Shown: positions 1 through 9,825 of the stretch, piece after piece
Layout of the letters: each line of letters begins with the position of its first letter
How positions within the stretch are numbered: the stretch's first letter is position 1
From: Rhizobium aethiopicum
GTDB lineage: Bacteria; Pseudomonadota; Alphaproteobacteria; Rhizobiales; Rhizobiaceae
Length of the DNA: 64,000 bases
Direction of reading: 5' to 3'
NCBI RefSeq assembly: GCF_014197535.1
Contig: NZ_JACIFV010000003.1
Coordinates: 1 to 64,000 of the forward strand
Translations under genes and position numbers: made by a program
Notes under the pieces: model-generated
Seen by the model: the letters and a program-made list of their open reading frames with translations, nothing else
Databases searched by the model: none
What the model was told of the DNA's origin: nothing

Positions 1-78
1 CCTTGCGGGGCGCTCGACTTGCATGTGTTAAGCCTGCCGCCAGCGTTCGTTCTGAGCCAGGATCAAACTCTCATGTTG
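1..78 (-). rRNA. rrs: 16S ribosomal RNA, 5' end only
   Basis: The reverse complement carries the universal 16S 5' segment AGAGTTTGATCCTGGCTCAG followed by the alphaproteobacterial AACGAACGCTGGCGGCAGGC. Aligning the AGAGTTTGATC block to E. coli position 8 puts the mature 5' end near base 78. The gene runs off the left edge, so only about 5 percent of it is present. It is transcribed leftward from the promoter at 436-464. Identification is certain; the exact mature end is an estimate. Confidence 0.97.
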
Positions 79-284
79 AGAATTCAATCATTGGCTTTAC
101 GTCACGTTCTGAATCGACGAGAACTTCACACCTGTCTTCCAGGAGAAAAGGTCGAAACCCCATCTCCGAAAACCAGTGTAACTTCTCTTGATAAACGTGA
201 CCGCCAAAGTCTCTTTCAAAGGATCCAATCTCTCAGATCCCGCAAGCTCCGCCGCCCACGTTTCTCTTTCTTCTCATCTTCAAT

Positions 285-295
285 TGTCAAAGAAC
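285..295 (-). promoter_or_regulatory. boxA-like antitermination element in the rRNA leader
   Basis: The minus strand reads GTTCTTTGACA inside the rRNA leader. This resembles the boxA core (TGCTCTTTAACA) bound by the NusB/NusE antitermination complex. The assignment is by similarity and location only; boxB was not identified. Confidence 0.45.
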
Positions 296-435
296 CGACG
301 ACACCAGCCGTCACCAAAACCCGCTCCAAACCTAAGCCCGAAGCAACAAACCAGCAATCGCCAATCCGCTTGAGTTTCTTAAGAGCGAGAGACTTCGTCG
401 CCAGCAGCGCCGCCGCCCTCGTTCAGTGAGTGGGC

Positions 436-464
436 TTATAGATCCTTCCCCTTTTCTAAGTCAA
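436..464 (-). promoter_or_regulatory. rRNA operon promoter
   Basis: On the minus strand a -35 TTGACT (464-459) is followed by an exact 17-base spacer and a -10 CTATAA (441-436). Transcription should start near base 428-430, about 350 bases upstream of mature 16S. Position, strand and near-consensus boxes all fit a strong housekeeping rrn promoter. Confidence 0.8.
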
Positions 465-723
465 CACACCAAGCCAAAGTTTTTTGACATTTTTGTAACG
501 GGTTGATTCAAAAAGGGTTTTTGGCTTGCCGTCCGAAACCGCGCAAATTTACTGCCCGATCTGGCAGTTCCGGAGATTCGTTTTCGCCGAATCTCGATAA
601 ATCGCTTCGACGGCGAGGCCATGACCTATATGGGAAGCCGTGAGATGGAATTCCAGGGCGCTTGCCTCTCACGCACGCCACTCGCTAGTTTGCCGGGGAG
701 AAAATGATCCGGCGGAGTGAAAA

Positions 724-1671
724 ATGCTTGTCCTTAACGAAGAACAGACGCGCGCGGCCCTGCCCTGGCCTGAGCTGATCGAAGCGATCGCCGCCATGTT
801 TGCGAGCGAATGCGTGATGCCGGTGCGTCATCACCACGAGATGGATGTGCCCGGTGAAGAGAGCGCGACGCTGCTTCTGATGCCGGCCTGGGATCCCGGG
901 CGTTATGCCGGGGTGAAGGTGGTTTCGGTCTTTCCCGGCAATGCGCAGCGAAGCCTGCCAGCAATTTCAGGGACCTATCTTCTTTCCTCAGGCGCGACCG
1001 GCGAAATGCTGGCCGTGATCGACGGCGCCGAATTGACGGCGCGGCGGACAGCGGCGGCATCGGCGCTCGCCGCCCGTTATCTCGCGCGCCCGAATGCGGA
1101 GGAAATGCTCGTCTGCGGAACCGGGCGGCTGTCACTCAACCTGATGCTCGCCCACGGCACGTTCCGGCCCATCCAGAGATACAGGATCTGGGGACGCAAC
1201 GCGCAAGCGGCGGAGAAGATCGCGGCGGAAGCGCGAGCGCTGGGCCTCGATGCTAGAGCCGTCGCCGACAGGGAAGCGGCGGCGCGGACGGCCGACATCA
1301 TTTCCTGCGCCACGCTTTCCAGCGAACCGTTGATATCAGGGGTATGGCTGAAGCCCGGCGCGCATCTCGACCTCGTCGGCGCGTTCAAGCCGAGCATGCG
1401 CGAAAGTGACGACGAAGCCATTCGCCGCGCTTCGGTGCATGTCGATACCCGCGCCGGCGCCACCAGCGAGGCCGGCGACATCGTTCAGCCGCTGACAAGC
1501 GGCGTGCTCGACTTGAACGACATCCAATCGGAGCTTGCGGAACTCGTCAGCGGCGCCCATGGAGGGCGTAGCCATGACGAGGAAATCACGCTGTTCAAGT
1601 CGGTCGGCGCAGCACTCGAGGATCTCGCCGGCGCCATCCTTGCCTATGAGACGGTGGCGGGCCGCAAGTGA
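724..1671 (+). CDS. Ornithine cyclodeaminase / mu-crystallin family protein
   Basis: The 315-residue product has the usual family length. It carries the N-terminal substrate part (RHHHEMDVP near residue 36, then GRYAGVKVVSVFPGN) and a Rossmann nucleotide-binding part beginning around LVCGTGRLSLNLM (residues about 128-140). Members deaminate ornithine to proline or act as ketimine / pyrroline-2-carboxylate reductases with NAD(P)H; which reaction applies here cannot be read from sequence. The glycine motif is GTGRLS instead of the commoner GAGxQA, a modest deviation. The ATG is preceded by GGAG at 714-717 with 6-base spacing. The stop overlaps the GTG start of hrpB, so the two genes are co-transcribed. 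Confidence 0.85.
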   Translation: MLVLNEEQTRAALPWPELIEAIAAMFASECVMPVRHHHEMDVPGEESATLLLMPAWDPGRYAGVKVVSVFPGNAQRSLPAISGTYLLSSGATGEMLAVIDGAELTARRTAAASALAARYLARPNAEEMLVCGTGRLSLNLMLAHGTFRPIQRYRIWGRNAQAAEKIAAEARALGLDARAVADREAAARTADIISCATLSSEPLISGVWLKPGAHLDLVGAFKPSMRESDDEAIRRASVHVDTRAGATSEAGDIVQPLTSGVLDLNDIQSELAELVSGAHGGRSHDEEITLFKSVGAALEDLAGAILAYETVAGRK

Positions 1672-4133
1672 CGATCAGTGCATCATTGCCGGAGCTTCCG
1701 GTTTCCCATGTCCTGCCCGCCGTCGCGGCGGCACTGGCCGAGCAGAGACGCGCCGTTCTTTCCGCTCCGCCCGGGGCCGGCAAGACGACGCTGGTGCCGC
1801 TCTACCTGCTCAACCAGGCCTGGCGCGGCGACGGCAAGATCATCCTGCTCGAACCGCGGCGGCTGGCGGCGCGAGCCGCAGCCAGCCGGATGGCGTCGCT
1901 CATCGGCGAACAGGTGGGCGAGACGATCGGCTACCGCATGCGCCTCGACAGCAGGATATCGGCGGCGACCCGGGTCGAAGTGGTGACCGAAGGGGTTTTC
2001 GCCCGGATGATCCTCGACGATCCGGAATTGACCGGCGTCTCGACCGTGCTTTTCGACGAATTCCATGAGCGGTCGCTCGATGCCGATTTCGGGCTGGCGC
2101 TGGCGCTCGACGTGCAGTCGGCGCTGCGCGAGGATCTGCGCATCCTGGTGATGTCGGCGACGCTCGACGTGGAGCGTGTGGCCGGCCTGCTCGACCATCC
2201 CCCTGTCATCGAGAGCCTGGGTCGCAGCTTTCCGATCGACATCCGCTATCAGGACCGGCCCGGCGGCGAGCGCATCGAGGACGCCGTCACGCGGGCGATT
2301 ATCGAGGCACATGCCGACGAGGAAGGCTCTATCCTCGCCTTCCTGCCCGGCCAGGCGGAAATCACGCGCACCGCAGAGCGCCTGCAGGGGCGATTCGGGC
2401 CTGAAACTTTGATTGCCCCTCTCTACGGCAATCTCAGCCAGAAGGAGCAGGATGCGGCGATCCGGCCAGCGCCGAAGGGGACGCGCAAGATCGTCCTTGC
2501 CACCTCGATCGCCGAAACCTCGATCACCATCGACGGCGTCCGAATCGTCATCGACGGCGGATTGCAGCGGCTGCCGGTCTTCGAGGCGTCGACCGGGATT
2601 ACGCGGCTCGAGACGGTGCGGGTGTCGCGGGCCTCCGCCGATCAGCGGGCCGGCCGCGCGGGACGAACGGAGCCTGGCATCGCCATCCGGCTTTGGCACC
2701 AAGGGCAGACGGCGGCGCTGCCGGCTTTCACCCCGCCGCAGATCCTCTCCAGCGATCTCTCCGGTCTGGTGCTCGATCTTGCGCATTGGGGCGTCCAGAA
2801 TCCCGCTTCCCTTGCCTTCGTCGATCAGCCGCCGGAAACGACGCTTAAGGAAGCGCGGGCGCTGCTCGGCCAGCTGGGAGCGCTCGACAAGGACGGCGCG
2901 TTGACCGTCCGCGGCAGGACGATGCGCGATCTCGCTCTGCCGCCGCGGCTTGCCGCCATGGTCGTTTCATCAGGCGAATCGGGCCACGCCCGGGAGGCGG
3001 CGATGATTGCCGTGCTCCTGACCGAACAGGGGCTTGGCGGACCGAGCATCGACATTGAGGACCGGCTGCGGCGATTCAAGGCCGAACGCGGTGACAGAGC
3101 CGACGCCTCGCGGCGGCTGGCTGGACGACTGGCCGCGGGTCTCGAGACCGTCACAACAGCCGCACCCGTATTGGCGGGTCAGCTGCTGCTGCACGCATTC
3201 CCAGATCGGATCGCGCTTCAGCGCGGCGGGCGCGGGCGATTCGTCATGGCGAACGGGCGGGGAGCTGAACTGCCGGAAACCGAGAGGCTCGCCGGCAGCC
3301 AGATGCTCGTCATCGCCGATCTCACCGGGCGCGCGGCGCAGGGGCGGATTCTGGCGGCGGCCGAAGTAACGCGTGCGGATATCGAAGCCGAACTGCCTGG
3401 CGAGATCAGAACCGATGACCAGATATTCTTCGACCGGCAAAGCCGGCAGGTGCGGGCGCGGCGGGCAACTCGGCTTGGCGCAATCGTCTTCGAAGAGACG
3501 CCCCTGCCGCGTCCTTCCGGAGCCGCCGTCACTCAGGCGCTGATGGAGGGCGTGCGCGAATTGGGGCTTGATCAGCTCGCCTTCTCGAAGGAGGCCATGC
3601 AGCTTCGCGAACGGATCGGTTTTCTTCATCGGACGATCGGTGATCCCTGGCCCGATGTCAGCGACGATGCTCTGCTTTCTCGGCTGGAGGATTGGTTCGC
3701 TCCCTTCCAGGAGGACGCCCGTAGCCTTTCTGAGGTTTCTGCGGCAGGGCTTTCGAACGGCCTGATGTCGCTGGTGCCGCACGAGCTGCAGCGCGATCTT
3801 AGCCGGCTTGCCCCGACGCATTTCGAGGCGCCGACCGGTCAAAGACACCCTATCCAATATGAGGGCGAGGAGCCGGTCCTGACGATCCGCGTGCAGGAGC
3901 TGTTCGGGCTCAAGCAGCATCCGGCGGTCGCCGGAGGCCGCCTGCCACTGCTCCTGGCGCTGACGTCGCCGGCGCACCGGCCGATCCAGACGACGCGCGA
4001 CCTGCCCGGCTTCTGGGCGGGTTCATGGAAGGATGTACGCGCCGAGATGCGCGGACGCTATCCCCGCCACCCCTGGCCGGAGCGGCCGGAAGAGGCGTCG
4101 CCGACGACACGGGCAAAACCACGTGGTACATGA
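1668..4133 (+). CDS. hrpB: ATP-dependent helicase HrpB
   Basis: A DEAH-box-type helicase of 821 residues, normal for HrpB. Walker A reads APPGAGKTT (about residues 33-41). Motif II is DEFHER, the HrpB variant of DEAH, followed by SAT, then motif V/VI segments TSIAETSITIDG and DQRAGRAGR. The C-terminal half has the HrpB-specific region and ends in FWAGSWKDVRAEMRGRYPRHPWPE, matching the family's C-terminal signature. The role in bacteria is poorly defined, presumably RNA remodelling. The start is GTG at 1668, which overlaps the TGA of the upstream gene, supporting translational coupling. Confidence 0.95.
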   Translation: MTISASLPELPVSHVLPAVAAALAEQRRAVLSAPPGAGKTTLVPLYLLNQAWRGDGKIILLEPRRLAARAAASRMASLIGEQVGETIGYRMRLDSRISAATRVEVVTEGVFARMILDDPELTGVSTVLFDEFHERSLDADFGLALALDVQSALREDLRILVMSATLDVERVAGLLDHPPVIESLGRSFPIDIRYQDRPGGERIEDAVTRAIIEAHADEEGSILAFLPGQAEITRTAERLQGRFGPETLIAPLYGNLSQKEQDAAIRPAPKGTRKIVLATSIAETSITIDGVRIVIDGGLQRLPVFEASTGITRLETVRVSRASADQRAGRAGRTEPGIAIRLWHQGQTAALPAFTPPQILSSDLSGLVLDLAHWGVQNPASLAFVDQPPETTLKEARALLGQLGALDKDGALTVRGRTMRDLALPPRLAAMVVSSGESGHAREAAMIAVLLTEQGLGGPSIDIEDRLRRFKAERGDRADASRRLAGRLAAGLETVTTAAPVLAGQLLLHAFPDRIALQRGGRGRFVMANGRGAELPETERLAGSQMLVIADLTGRAAQGRILAAAEVTRADIEAELPGEIRTDDQIFFDRQSRQVRARRATRLGAIVFEETPLPRPSGAAVTQALMEGVRELGLDQLAFSKEAMQLRERIGFLHRTIGDPWPDVSDDALLSRLEDWFAPFQEDARSLSEVSAAGLSNGLMSLVPHELQRDLSRLAPTHFEAPTGQRHPIQYEGEEPVLTIRVQELFGLKQHPAVAGGRLPLLLALTSPAHRPIQTTRDLPGFWAGSWKDVRAEMRGRYPRHPWPERPEEASPTTRAKPRGT

Positions 4134-4154
4134 GAGCCATCAAGGAGCCCCGGC

Positions 4155-5483
4155 ATGATCGACAAGCCCGGCGTAATCGACAAGACCGAAAGCCATACGC
4201 TGGAAGACCGGCACAGCAGCCGCAGGCTGCGGCTGCAGACGCTGGTGCGGCTGCGCTGGCTTGCCGTCGGCGGCCAGGCGCTGACGGTGTTCATCGTGGC
4301 CTTCTGGCTGAAATTTCCCTTGCCGCTGATCGCCAGCTCTTTGCTGATTGCCGCGCTTGCCTGGGTGAATTTCTACCTGACGATCCGCTATCCGCCGACG
4401 CACCGGCTGGAACCGCCGGCCGCCTTCGCTTTGCTCGGCTTCGACCTTCTGCAGCTCTGCGCGCTGCTCTTCATCACCGGCGGCCTTGCCAATCCCTTCG
4501 CCGCACTCGTCTGCGTGCCCGTCATCATCTCTTTCGCCTCACAGCCGATCCGCTACAGCACGGCGCTGATCGGCTTTGCGATGGTCTGCATTACCGTGCT
4601 TGCCTTTTCGCCTTTCCCGCTCCCCTGGTTCGACGGGGTCGAGATCAATGTCCATAACGTCATGCAGTTCGGCGTCTGGTGCTCGATCGCGTCGACCATG
4701 GCCTTTGCCGCCTTCTATGCCTATCGCGTCTCGATGGAAGCAAGCCAGCTTGCCGATGCGCTGGCGGCGACGGAACTGGTGCTGCAGCGGGAAAAGCATC
4801 TTTCGCAGCTTGACGGTCTGGCTGCGGCCGCCGCTCATGAACTCGGCACGCCGCTTGCCACGATCAGCGTCGTCGCCAAGGAAATGGAGCGCGAGCTCAA
4901 GGACGATGATCGCTTTCGCGAGGATGTCATGCTGCTGCGAAGCCAGAGCGAACGCTGCCGCGACATTCTGCGGCGGCTGACGACGCTCTCCTCCGAAGGC
5001 GAGGCGCATATGCGCCGGCTGCCGCTTTCCTCGATGATCGAAGAGGTCGTCGCGCCGCACCGGGAATTCGGTATCACGCTCGAGCTCATCGAAAAAAGCC
5101 CGCGCAAGAGCGAGCCGGTCGTCGACCGCAATGCCGGCATCATGTACGGGCTCGGAAACCTCATCGAAAATGCCGTCGATTATGCCAGAGAGAAAGTGAC
5201 CATCACCGTCGAACACGATCACGATAAAGTGCTGATCGTCATCGAAGACGACGGCAATGGTTATTCGCCTGACATACTGACGCGAATCGGCGAGCCCTAT
5301 GTGACCAAGCGGCAGAAGGAAGATACGGCCGGCGGCCTCGGGCTCGGACTTTTCATCGCCAAGACGCTGCTGGAGCGCTCGGGCGCATCGCTGATTTTCG
5401 AGAACCGCGAGCCGGAAAGAGCCGGCGCGCGCATCCGCATCGAATGGCCGCGAATGCTGATCGACGCAAATTCGACAAAATGA
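4155..5483 (+). CDS. actS: Redox-responsive sensor histidine kinase ActS (RegB/PrrB family)
   Basis: A membrane sensor kinase of 442 residues. The N-terminal half has about six hydrophobic segments (residues about 40-190). It contains the GGLANPF motif (109-115), which in RegB binds ubiquinone. The H-box is AAHELGTPL with phospho-acceptor His228. A cysteine at 268 (SERCRDIL) sits where RegB has its redox-active Cys265. The GHKL ATPase domain shows NLIENAVDYA, DDGNGYSP and GGLGLGLFIAKTLL. In rhizobia ActS/ActR controls acid tolerance, CO2 fixation and redox genes. The start lies 21 bases after hrpB, and actR follows directly. Confidence 0.95.
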   Translation: MIDKPGVIDKTESHTLEDRHSSRRLRLQTLVRLRWLAVGGQALTVFIVAFWLKFPLPLIASSLLIAALAWVNFYLTIRYPPTHRLEPPAAFALLGFDLLQLCALLFITGGLANPFAALVCVPVIISFASQPIRYSTALIGFAMVCITVLAFSPFPLPWFDGVEINVHNVMQFGVWCSIASTMAFAAFYAYRVSMEASQLADALAATELVLQREKHLSQLDGLAAAAAHELGTPLATISVVAKEMERELKDDDRFREDVMLLRSQSERCRDILRRLTTLSSEGEAHMRRLPLSSMIEEVVAPHREFGITLELIEKSPRKSEPVVDRNAGIMYGLGNLIENAVDYAREKVTITVEHDHDKVLIVIEDDGNGYSPDILTRIGEPYVTKRQKEDTAGGLGLGLFIAKTLLERSGASLIFENREPERAGARIRIEWPRMLIDANSTK

Positions 5484-5550
5484 GTTTGTGGGCATAAGTA
5501 GAAGAAAAACGGTTGACCGACATCAGGCCCAACCGCCGGGACCCGAGACG

Positions 5551-6129
5551 ATGACAGAACAGAATCATGGAAATTTCGCCGCATCGGATGAAGACCATAT
5601 CGGGCCCGACGCCAGCCTGCTGATCGTCGACGATGACGGGCCGTTTCTGCGCCGTCTCGCACGGGCAATGGAGACGCGCGGCTTTGAGGTGGAGACGGCC
5701 GAATCAGTGGCGGAGGGCGTTGCGAAATCGAAGGGCAGGCCGCCGAAATATGCTGTGGTCGATCTTCGCCTCGGCGACGGCAACGGGCTCGACGTCATCG
5801 AAGCGATCCGCCAGCGGCGCGACGACACGCGGATCATCGTGCTGACCGGCTACGGCAATATCGCAACGGCGGTGACGGCGGTAAAACTCGGAGCCGTCGA
5901 TTATCTGGCCAAGCCTGCGGATGCCGACGACGTCTTTTCGGCGCTGACACAACGGCCGGGTGAAAAGGCCGAACTTCCGGAAAATCCGATGTCGGCCGAT
6001 CGGGTGCGCTGGGAACACATCCAGCGGGTCTATGAAATGTGCGAGCGCAATGTTTCGGAAACGGCACGCCGGCTCAACATGCATCGGCGAACGCTGCAGC
6101 GCATCCTTGCCAAACGCGCGCCGAAATAG
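5551..6129 (+). CDS. actR: Response regulator ActR (RegA/PrrA family)
   Basis: A 192-residue two-domain regulator. The receiver domain has acidic residues DDD at 27-29, phospho-acceptor Asp71 (YAVVDLRLGDGNG) and the switch Thr/Lys (VLTGYGN and YLAKPADADD). The C-terminus carries a Fis-type helix-turn-helix, NVSETARRLNMHRRTLQRIL, nearly invariant in RegA/ActR. I chose the ATG at 5551 because a frame open from a GTG at 5488 adds 21 residues absent from the family. It pairs with actS 67 bases upstream and is probably transcribed with it. Confidence 0.95.
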   Translation: MTEQNHGNFAASDEDHIGPDASLLIVDDDGPFLRRLARAMETRGFEVETAESVAEGVAKSKGRPPKYAVVDLRLGDGNGLDVIEAIRQRRDDTRIIVLTGYGNIATAVTAVKLGAVDYLAKPADADDVFSALTQRPGEKAELPENPMSADRVRWEHIQRVYEMCERNVSETARRLNMHRRTLQRILAKRAPK

Positions 6130-6141
6130 ACGAAACCTTCG

Positions 6142-6636
6142 TCAGACATCATCCACGGTGAACGGTTTTCCGTTCGCCCATTCGGCCATCATCAGCCTTT
6201 GCGCGGCGGCGCGCGAGAAACTGAGCGTGACGGATTTGCGCGTGGCCGGCGCCATGCGGTGTTCCGGCGCCTCGCGAATCATGTGGGCGCCATAGCCATC
6301 CGAGAGGAAGAGCCCGCATTCTTCGGGAAAGATGTCGAGCGGCACACCTTCGTGAGTCGCGAAGAACAGACGATCGCAGTGCAGCCTGTATTCCGGCCAC
6401 TTACGATCTACCCGGAAATCCTCGATCGATGTCTTGATTTCGATAATCCAGACTTCGCCCTTTTCCGAAAGCGTGATCAGATCGGCGCGGCGGCCGCTGG
6501 CGAGCGGCAGTTCCGGCAGCACGGCATGGCGCATTTCATGCAGTAATATCTGCGTTCCGCGCCGCACCATCATGGCCCTGTCCGATTGCCGGCCATCGAT
6601 TAACGGGTTGTTATTGTAAACGCTCAAAATCGTCAT
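6142..6636 (-). CDS. mmcB: MmcB family DNA repair protein
   Basis: The product (164 residues from this start) matches the MmcB family (DUF1052), alphaproteobacterial proteins with a PD-(D/E)XK nuclease-like fold. Visible signatures are NNPLIDGRQSDRAMMVRRG at the N-terminus, SGRRADLI followed by WIIEIKTS (the D...E-x-K core), then DRLFFATHEGVPLDIFPEECG. In Caulobacter MmcB is an SOS-linked repair protein. The frame stays open upstream to a GTG at 6720, which would add 28 arginine-rich residues; I prefer ATG 6636 because the family begins near here. The gene ends 12 bases from the convergent actR stop. Confidence 0.8.
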   Translation of the reverse strand: MTILSVYNNNPLIDGRQSDRAMMVRRGTQILLHEMRHAVLPELPLASGRRADLITLSEKGEVWIIEIKTSIEDFRVDRKWPEYRLHCDRLFFATHEGVPLDIFPEECGLFLSDGYGAHMIREAPEHRMAPATRKSVTLSFSRAAAQRLMMAEWANGKPFTVDDV

Positions 6637-6815
6637 GGATAACCGTCGCAGAGCCGGGTGTGTTGTTGCAAAAAAACCATGCGCTTTTAATTTGCGCAGC
6701 AGACGAATTCGTCGCGCCACAGTAGCCTTGCAAAGCGCAAGTTAATCGAAAATAAACCATAATCAACGATGGTCGAAAGACTGTTCTCCTCGCCCAAAAA
6801 CTTCAAGAGTTATCT

Positions 6816-7499
6816 ATGCGCATCCGCAATGCATTCCCTGTATTTGGCCTGCTGACGACGCTCGCACTGGCCGGCTGCTCCACCAATTCCGAAAGCGCAT
6901 CCGTCGACGACAAGGGAGCAGGCCCGACGGTACAGACAGCTCAAATCTTCAACGACGCCTATGGCGTGACGAAGGATGCCGGATACTCCCTGCCGGCGAT
7001 CCCGATCGACAGGGTCAAGCCGCAGTTCCGCCGCCAGGTCGTCAGCTACCAGACCACCGAGCGTCCAGGCACCATCATCGTCAATACGCGCGAGCGCTTC
7101 CTCTATTATATCCTGCCAAACGGCAAGGCGATGCGCTACGGCATCGGCGTCGGCAAGCAGGGCTTCGCATGGGCCGGTACCGCCTACGTCGCCTGGAAAC
7201 AGGAATGGCCGACCTGGCACCCGCCGAAGGAAATGGCTGAACGCCGCCCCGACGTCGCCAAATACGTCGAGGAGGGCATGGGCCCAGGCCTCAGCAATCC
7301 GCTCGGCGCGCGCGCCATGTATCTCTTCAACGACGACGGCAAGGACACCCTGTTCCGCCTGCACGGCACGCCGGAATGGGCTTCGATCGGCACCGCCGCT
7401 TCCTCGGGCTGCATTCGCCTGATGAACCAGGACGTCATCGACCTCTACAGCCGCGTCCGTCCCGGCAAGGGGACCTCCAAGGTCATCGTCATCCAGTAA
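6816..7499 (+). CDS. L,D-transpeptidase, lipoprotein
   Basis: A 227-residue exported enzyme of the YkuD (ErfK/YbiS) family, which forms 3-3 peptidoglycan cross-links or attaches proteins to peptidoglycan. The N-terminus is a lipoprotein signal with lipobox LAGC (Cys at about 21). The catalytic motif is complete: HGTPEWASIG with His183, then SSGCIRL with nucleophile Cys199. Rhizobia rely on such enzymes for polar growth. The gene is monocistronic, followed by a strong terminator at 7522-7558. Confidence 0.93.
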   Translation: MRIRNAFPVFGLLTTLALAGCSTNSESASVDDKGAGPTVQTAQIFNDAYGVTKDAGYSLPAIPIDRVKPQFRRQVVSYQTTERPGTIIVNTRERFLYYILPNGKAMRYGIGVGKQGFAWAGTAYVAWKQEWPTWHPPKEMAERRPDVAKYVEEGMGPGLSNPLGARAMYLFNDDGKDTLFRLHGTPEWASIGTAASSGCIRLMNQDVIDLYSRVRPGKGTSKVIVIQ

Positions 7500-7521
7500 G
7501 GTAGATACCGAATTCGGTATA

Positions 7522-7558
7522 AAAAAGGCCGCCGGACTGTCGTCCCGGCGGCCTTTTC
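7522..7558. terminator. Bidirectional intrinsic terminator
   Basis: An 11-bp stem (AAGGCCGCCGG with CCGGCGGCCTT) around a short loop is flanked by A5-6 on the left and T4 on the right. It can end both the L,D-transpeptidase transcript (+) and glcB (-), which converge here. Confidence 0.9.
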
Positions 7559-7568
7559 GTATTCTCAG

Positions 7569-9740
7569 TCACGCCGATTGTTTTGCCTTGAGCTCGAGGC
7601 GGCGGCGGTGAAGCACCGGTTCAGTATAGCCGTTCGGTTGCTCCCTGCCCTTCAGGACAAGATCGAGGGCGGCCTGAAAGGCGACCGAACCATCGAAATT
7701 GCTGGCCATCGGCCGGTAGGCCGGATCGGATTCGTTCTGTCGGTCGACGATGGCAGCCATCCGTTTCATCGTTTCGACGATCTGAGCTTCAGTGACGACT
7801 TTGTGATGCAGCCAATTCGCCATGTGCTGGGCCGAAATGCGCAAGGTCGCGCGGTCCTCCATCAGGCCGATATTGTTGATGTCGGGCACTTTCGAGCAGC
7901 CGACGCCCTGATCGATCCAGCGCACGACATAACCGAGGATACCCTGGGCATTGTTGTCGAGTTCTCGCTGAATTTCCTCCGGCGTCCAGTTCGGCCGCAC
8001 CGCAACCGGCACGGAGAGAATGTCTGACAGTTTGGCGCGGGCCCGGTCCTTCAGCCCCTGTTGAACCCGGGCGACATTGACCCGGTGGTAGTGGGTGGCA
8101 TGCAGGGTTGCAGCCGTCGGCGAAGGCACCCAGGCGGTATTGGCGCCGGCCTTGGGGTGGGCGATCTTCTGTTCCAGCATCGCCGCCATCAGGTCCGGCA
8201 TCGCCCACATGCCCTTGCCGATCTGCGCATGGCCGGAGAGGCCGCATTCCAGACCGATATCAACGTTCCAGTTCTCATAGGCCGATATCCACGCTGCCTG
8301 GCGCATATCGCCCTTGCGAATCATCGGACCGGCTTCCATCGAAGTATGGATCTCGTCGCCGGTGCGGTCGAGGAAACCGGTATTGATGAAGACGACGCGC
8401 TCGCGGGCGGCACGAATGCACTCCTTGAGGTTGACCGTCGTGCGCCGCTCCTCGTCCATGATGCCCATCTTGATGGTGTTGCGCGCCATGCCGAGCGCGT
8501 CTTCGACCCGAGAGAAAATCTCGACGGCGAAGGCGACCTCTTCAGGCCCATGCATCTTCGGCTTGACCACGTACATGGAGCCGGTGCGGGAATTCTTCTT
8601 CCGGCCGGCGGGACCAATATCATAAAGCGCGATCAGAGCAGTGATGACCGCATCCATGATGCCCTCAGGCACTTCGTTGCCGTCCTTGTCGAGGATCGCG
8701 GGGTTGGTCATCAGGTGGCCGACATTGCGCACGAGCATCAATGAACGGCGATGCACCTCGAACGAAGCGCCATCCGGGCCGGTATAGTCCAGATCCGGGT
8801 TGAGCTTGCGGATGACAGTCGTTCCGCCCTTTGCCACCTCTTCCTGCAGATCGCCCTTCATCAGGCCGAGCCAGTTGCGATAGACGACGACCTTATCTTC
8901 AGCATCGACGGCGGCAATCGAATCCTCGCAGTCCATGATCGTGGTGATCGCCGATTCCAGCCAGACATCGGAAATATGGGCCGGATCGGCCTTGCCGATC
9001 GCGGTTGTCGGGTCGATGACGATATCGATATGGATGCCGTTATTCTTCAGGAGAATGTGGGTCGGCGCCGCGGCATCGCCGCGATAGCCAGCAAAATGCC
9101 CGCCATCCCCGAGCATTGTCTGCTCGCCGTCGACCGATCTGACGACGAGCGTTCCGTCCTTGACGGCGAAGCTGCCGACATCCTTCCAGCTGCTGTCCTG
9201 CAGCGGCGCCGCCGTATCGAGGAAATCACGCACCCAGGCGATGACCTTTTCGCCGCGTTTCGGATTATAACCCTTCCCCTTCTCGGCGCCGTCGCTTTCG
9301 GGAATGGCATCGGTGCCGTAGAGCGCATCATAGAGCGAGCCCCAGCGAGCATTGGCGGCGTTCAGGGCGTAACGCGCATTCATCACGGGGACGACGAGCT
9401 GCGGACCGGCGATCGAGGCGATCTCGGGATCGACGTTTCCGGTCGAGACCTGGAAGTCCGATCCTTCCGGCAGGAGGTAGCCGATGCTGCGGAGAAAGGA
9501 CTGATAGTCGTCCATATCCGACGGGGCGCCATGCTGGCGATACCAGTCATCAATCTTCGTTTGCAGCTCGTCGCGTTTGGCCAGCAGTGCGCGATTGCGC
9601 GGGGCGAGATCGTGGACGATCGCCGAAAAATCGGCAAAGAACCTGTCCGCATCGATCGCCAGACCCGGCAGAACCTCCTGCGTCAGGAAATCGTGAAGGA
9701 CGGTTTCGATGGCAAGACCGTTCTTATCAATGCGGCTCAT
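7569..9740 (-). CDS. glcB: Malate synthase G
   Basis: The 723-residue length is that of isoform G, well above the ~530 residues of isoform A. It condenses glyoxylate and acetyl-CoA to malate in the glyoxylate route. Typical blocks include [44 protein letters not shown] and [11 protein letters not shown], followed by [13 protein letters not shown] near the C-terminus. The start at 9740 follows CAGGGAGAAT; an upstream in-frame start adds 18 residues with no family support. With pckA and phaZ elsewhere in the window it serves growth on C2 units and stored PHB. Confidence 0.97.
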   Translation of the reverse strand: MSRIDKNGLAIETVLHDFLTQEVLPGLAIDADRFFADFSAIVHDLAPRNRALLAKRDELQTKIDDWYRQHGAPSDMDDYQSFLRSIGYLLPEGSDFQVSTGNVDPEIASIAGPQLVVPVMNARYALNAANARWGSLYDALYGTDAIPESDGAEKGKGYNPKRGEKVIAWVRDFLDTAAPLQDSSWKDVGSFAVKDGTLVVRSVDGEQTMLGDGGHFAGYRGDAAAPTHILLKNNGIHIDIVIDPTTAIGKADPAHISDVWLESAITTIMDCEDSIAAVDAEDKVVVYRNWLGLMKGDLQEEVAKGGTTVIRKLNPDLDYTGPDGASFEVHRRSLMLVRNVGHLMTNPAILDKDGNEVPEGIMDAVITALIALYDIGPAGRKKNSRTGSMYVVKPKMHGPEEVAFAVEIFSRVEDALGMARNTIKMGIMDEERRTTVNLKECIRAARERVVFINTGFLDRTGDEIHTSMEAGPMIRKGDMRQAAWISAYENWNVDIGLECGLSGHAQIGKGMWAMPDLMAAMLEQKIAHPKAGANTAWVPSPTAATLHATHYHRVNVARVQQGLKDRARAKLSDILSVPVAVRPNWTPEEIQRELDNNAQGILGYVVRWIDQGVGCSKVPDINNIGLMEDRATLRISAQHMANWLHHKVVTEAQIVETMKRMAAIVDRQNESDPAYRPMASNFDGSVAFQAALDLVLKGREQPNGYTEPVLHRRRLELKAKQSA

Positions 9741-9825
9741 GCGATATTCTCCCTGGCAACGCCTGTGAATGCTGCCACTTTGCCCGGCTTTCATTCACAG
9801 TCAATTCCGCAATAGTTCGAAAGAT

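Larger units (their letters stand above)
79..723. other. rRNA leader and intergenic region
   Basis: This stretch has no credible protein gene. Bases 79 to about 430, read on the minus strand, form the long 5' leader of the rRNA transcript, with a boxA-like element at 285-295. The rRNA promoter lies at 436-464. Bases 465-723 separate it from the divergent gene at 724. A TTGACA at 484-489 on the plus strand has no convincing -10 partner. Short open frames in the leader are composition artefacts. Confidence 0.75.

Noticed and set aside
19..429. Open frame of 136 codons over the rRNA leader
   Set aside because: It lies in the antisense of 16S and its leader, with no family features or ribosome-binding site.
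484..489. TTGACA as a plus-strand promoter for the gene at 724
   Set aside because: No convincing -10 element lies 16-18 bases downstream, and it would give a leader of over 200 bases.
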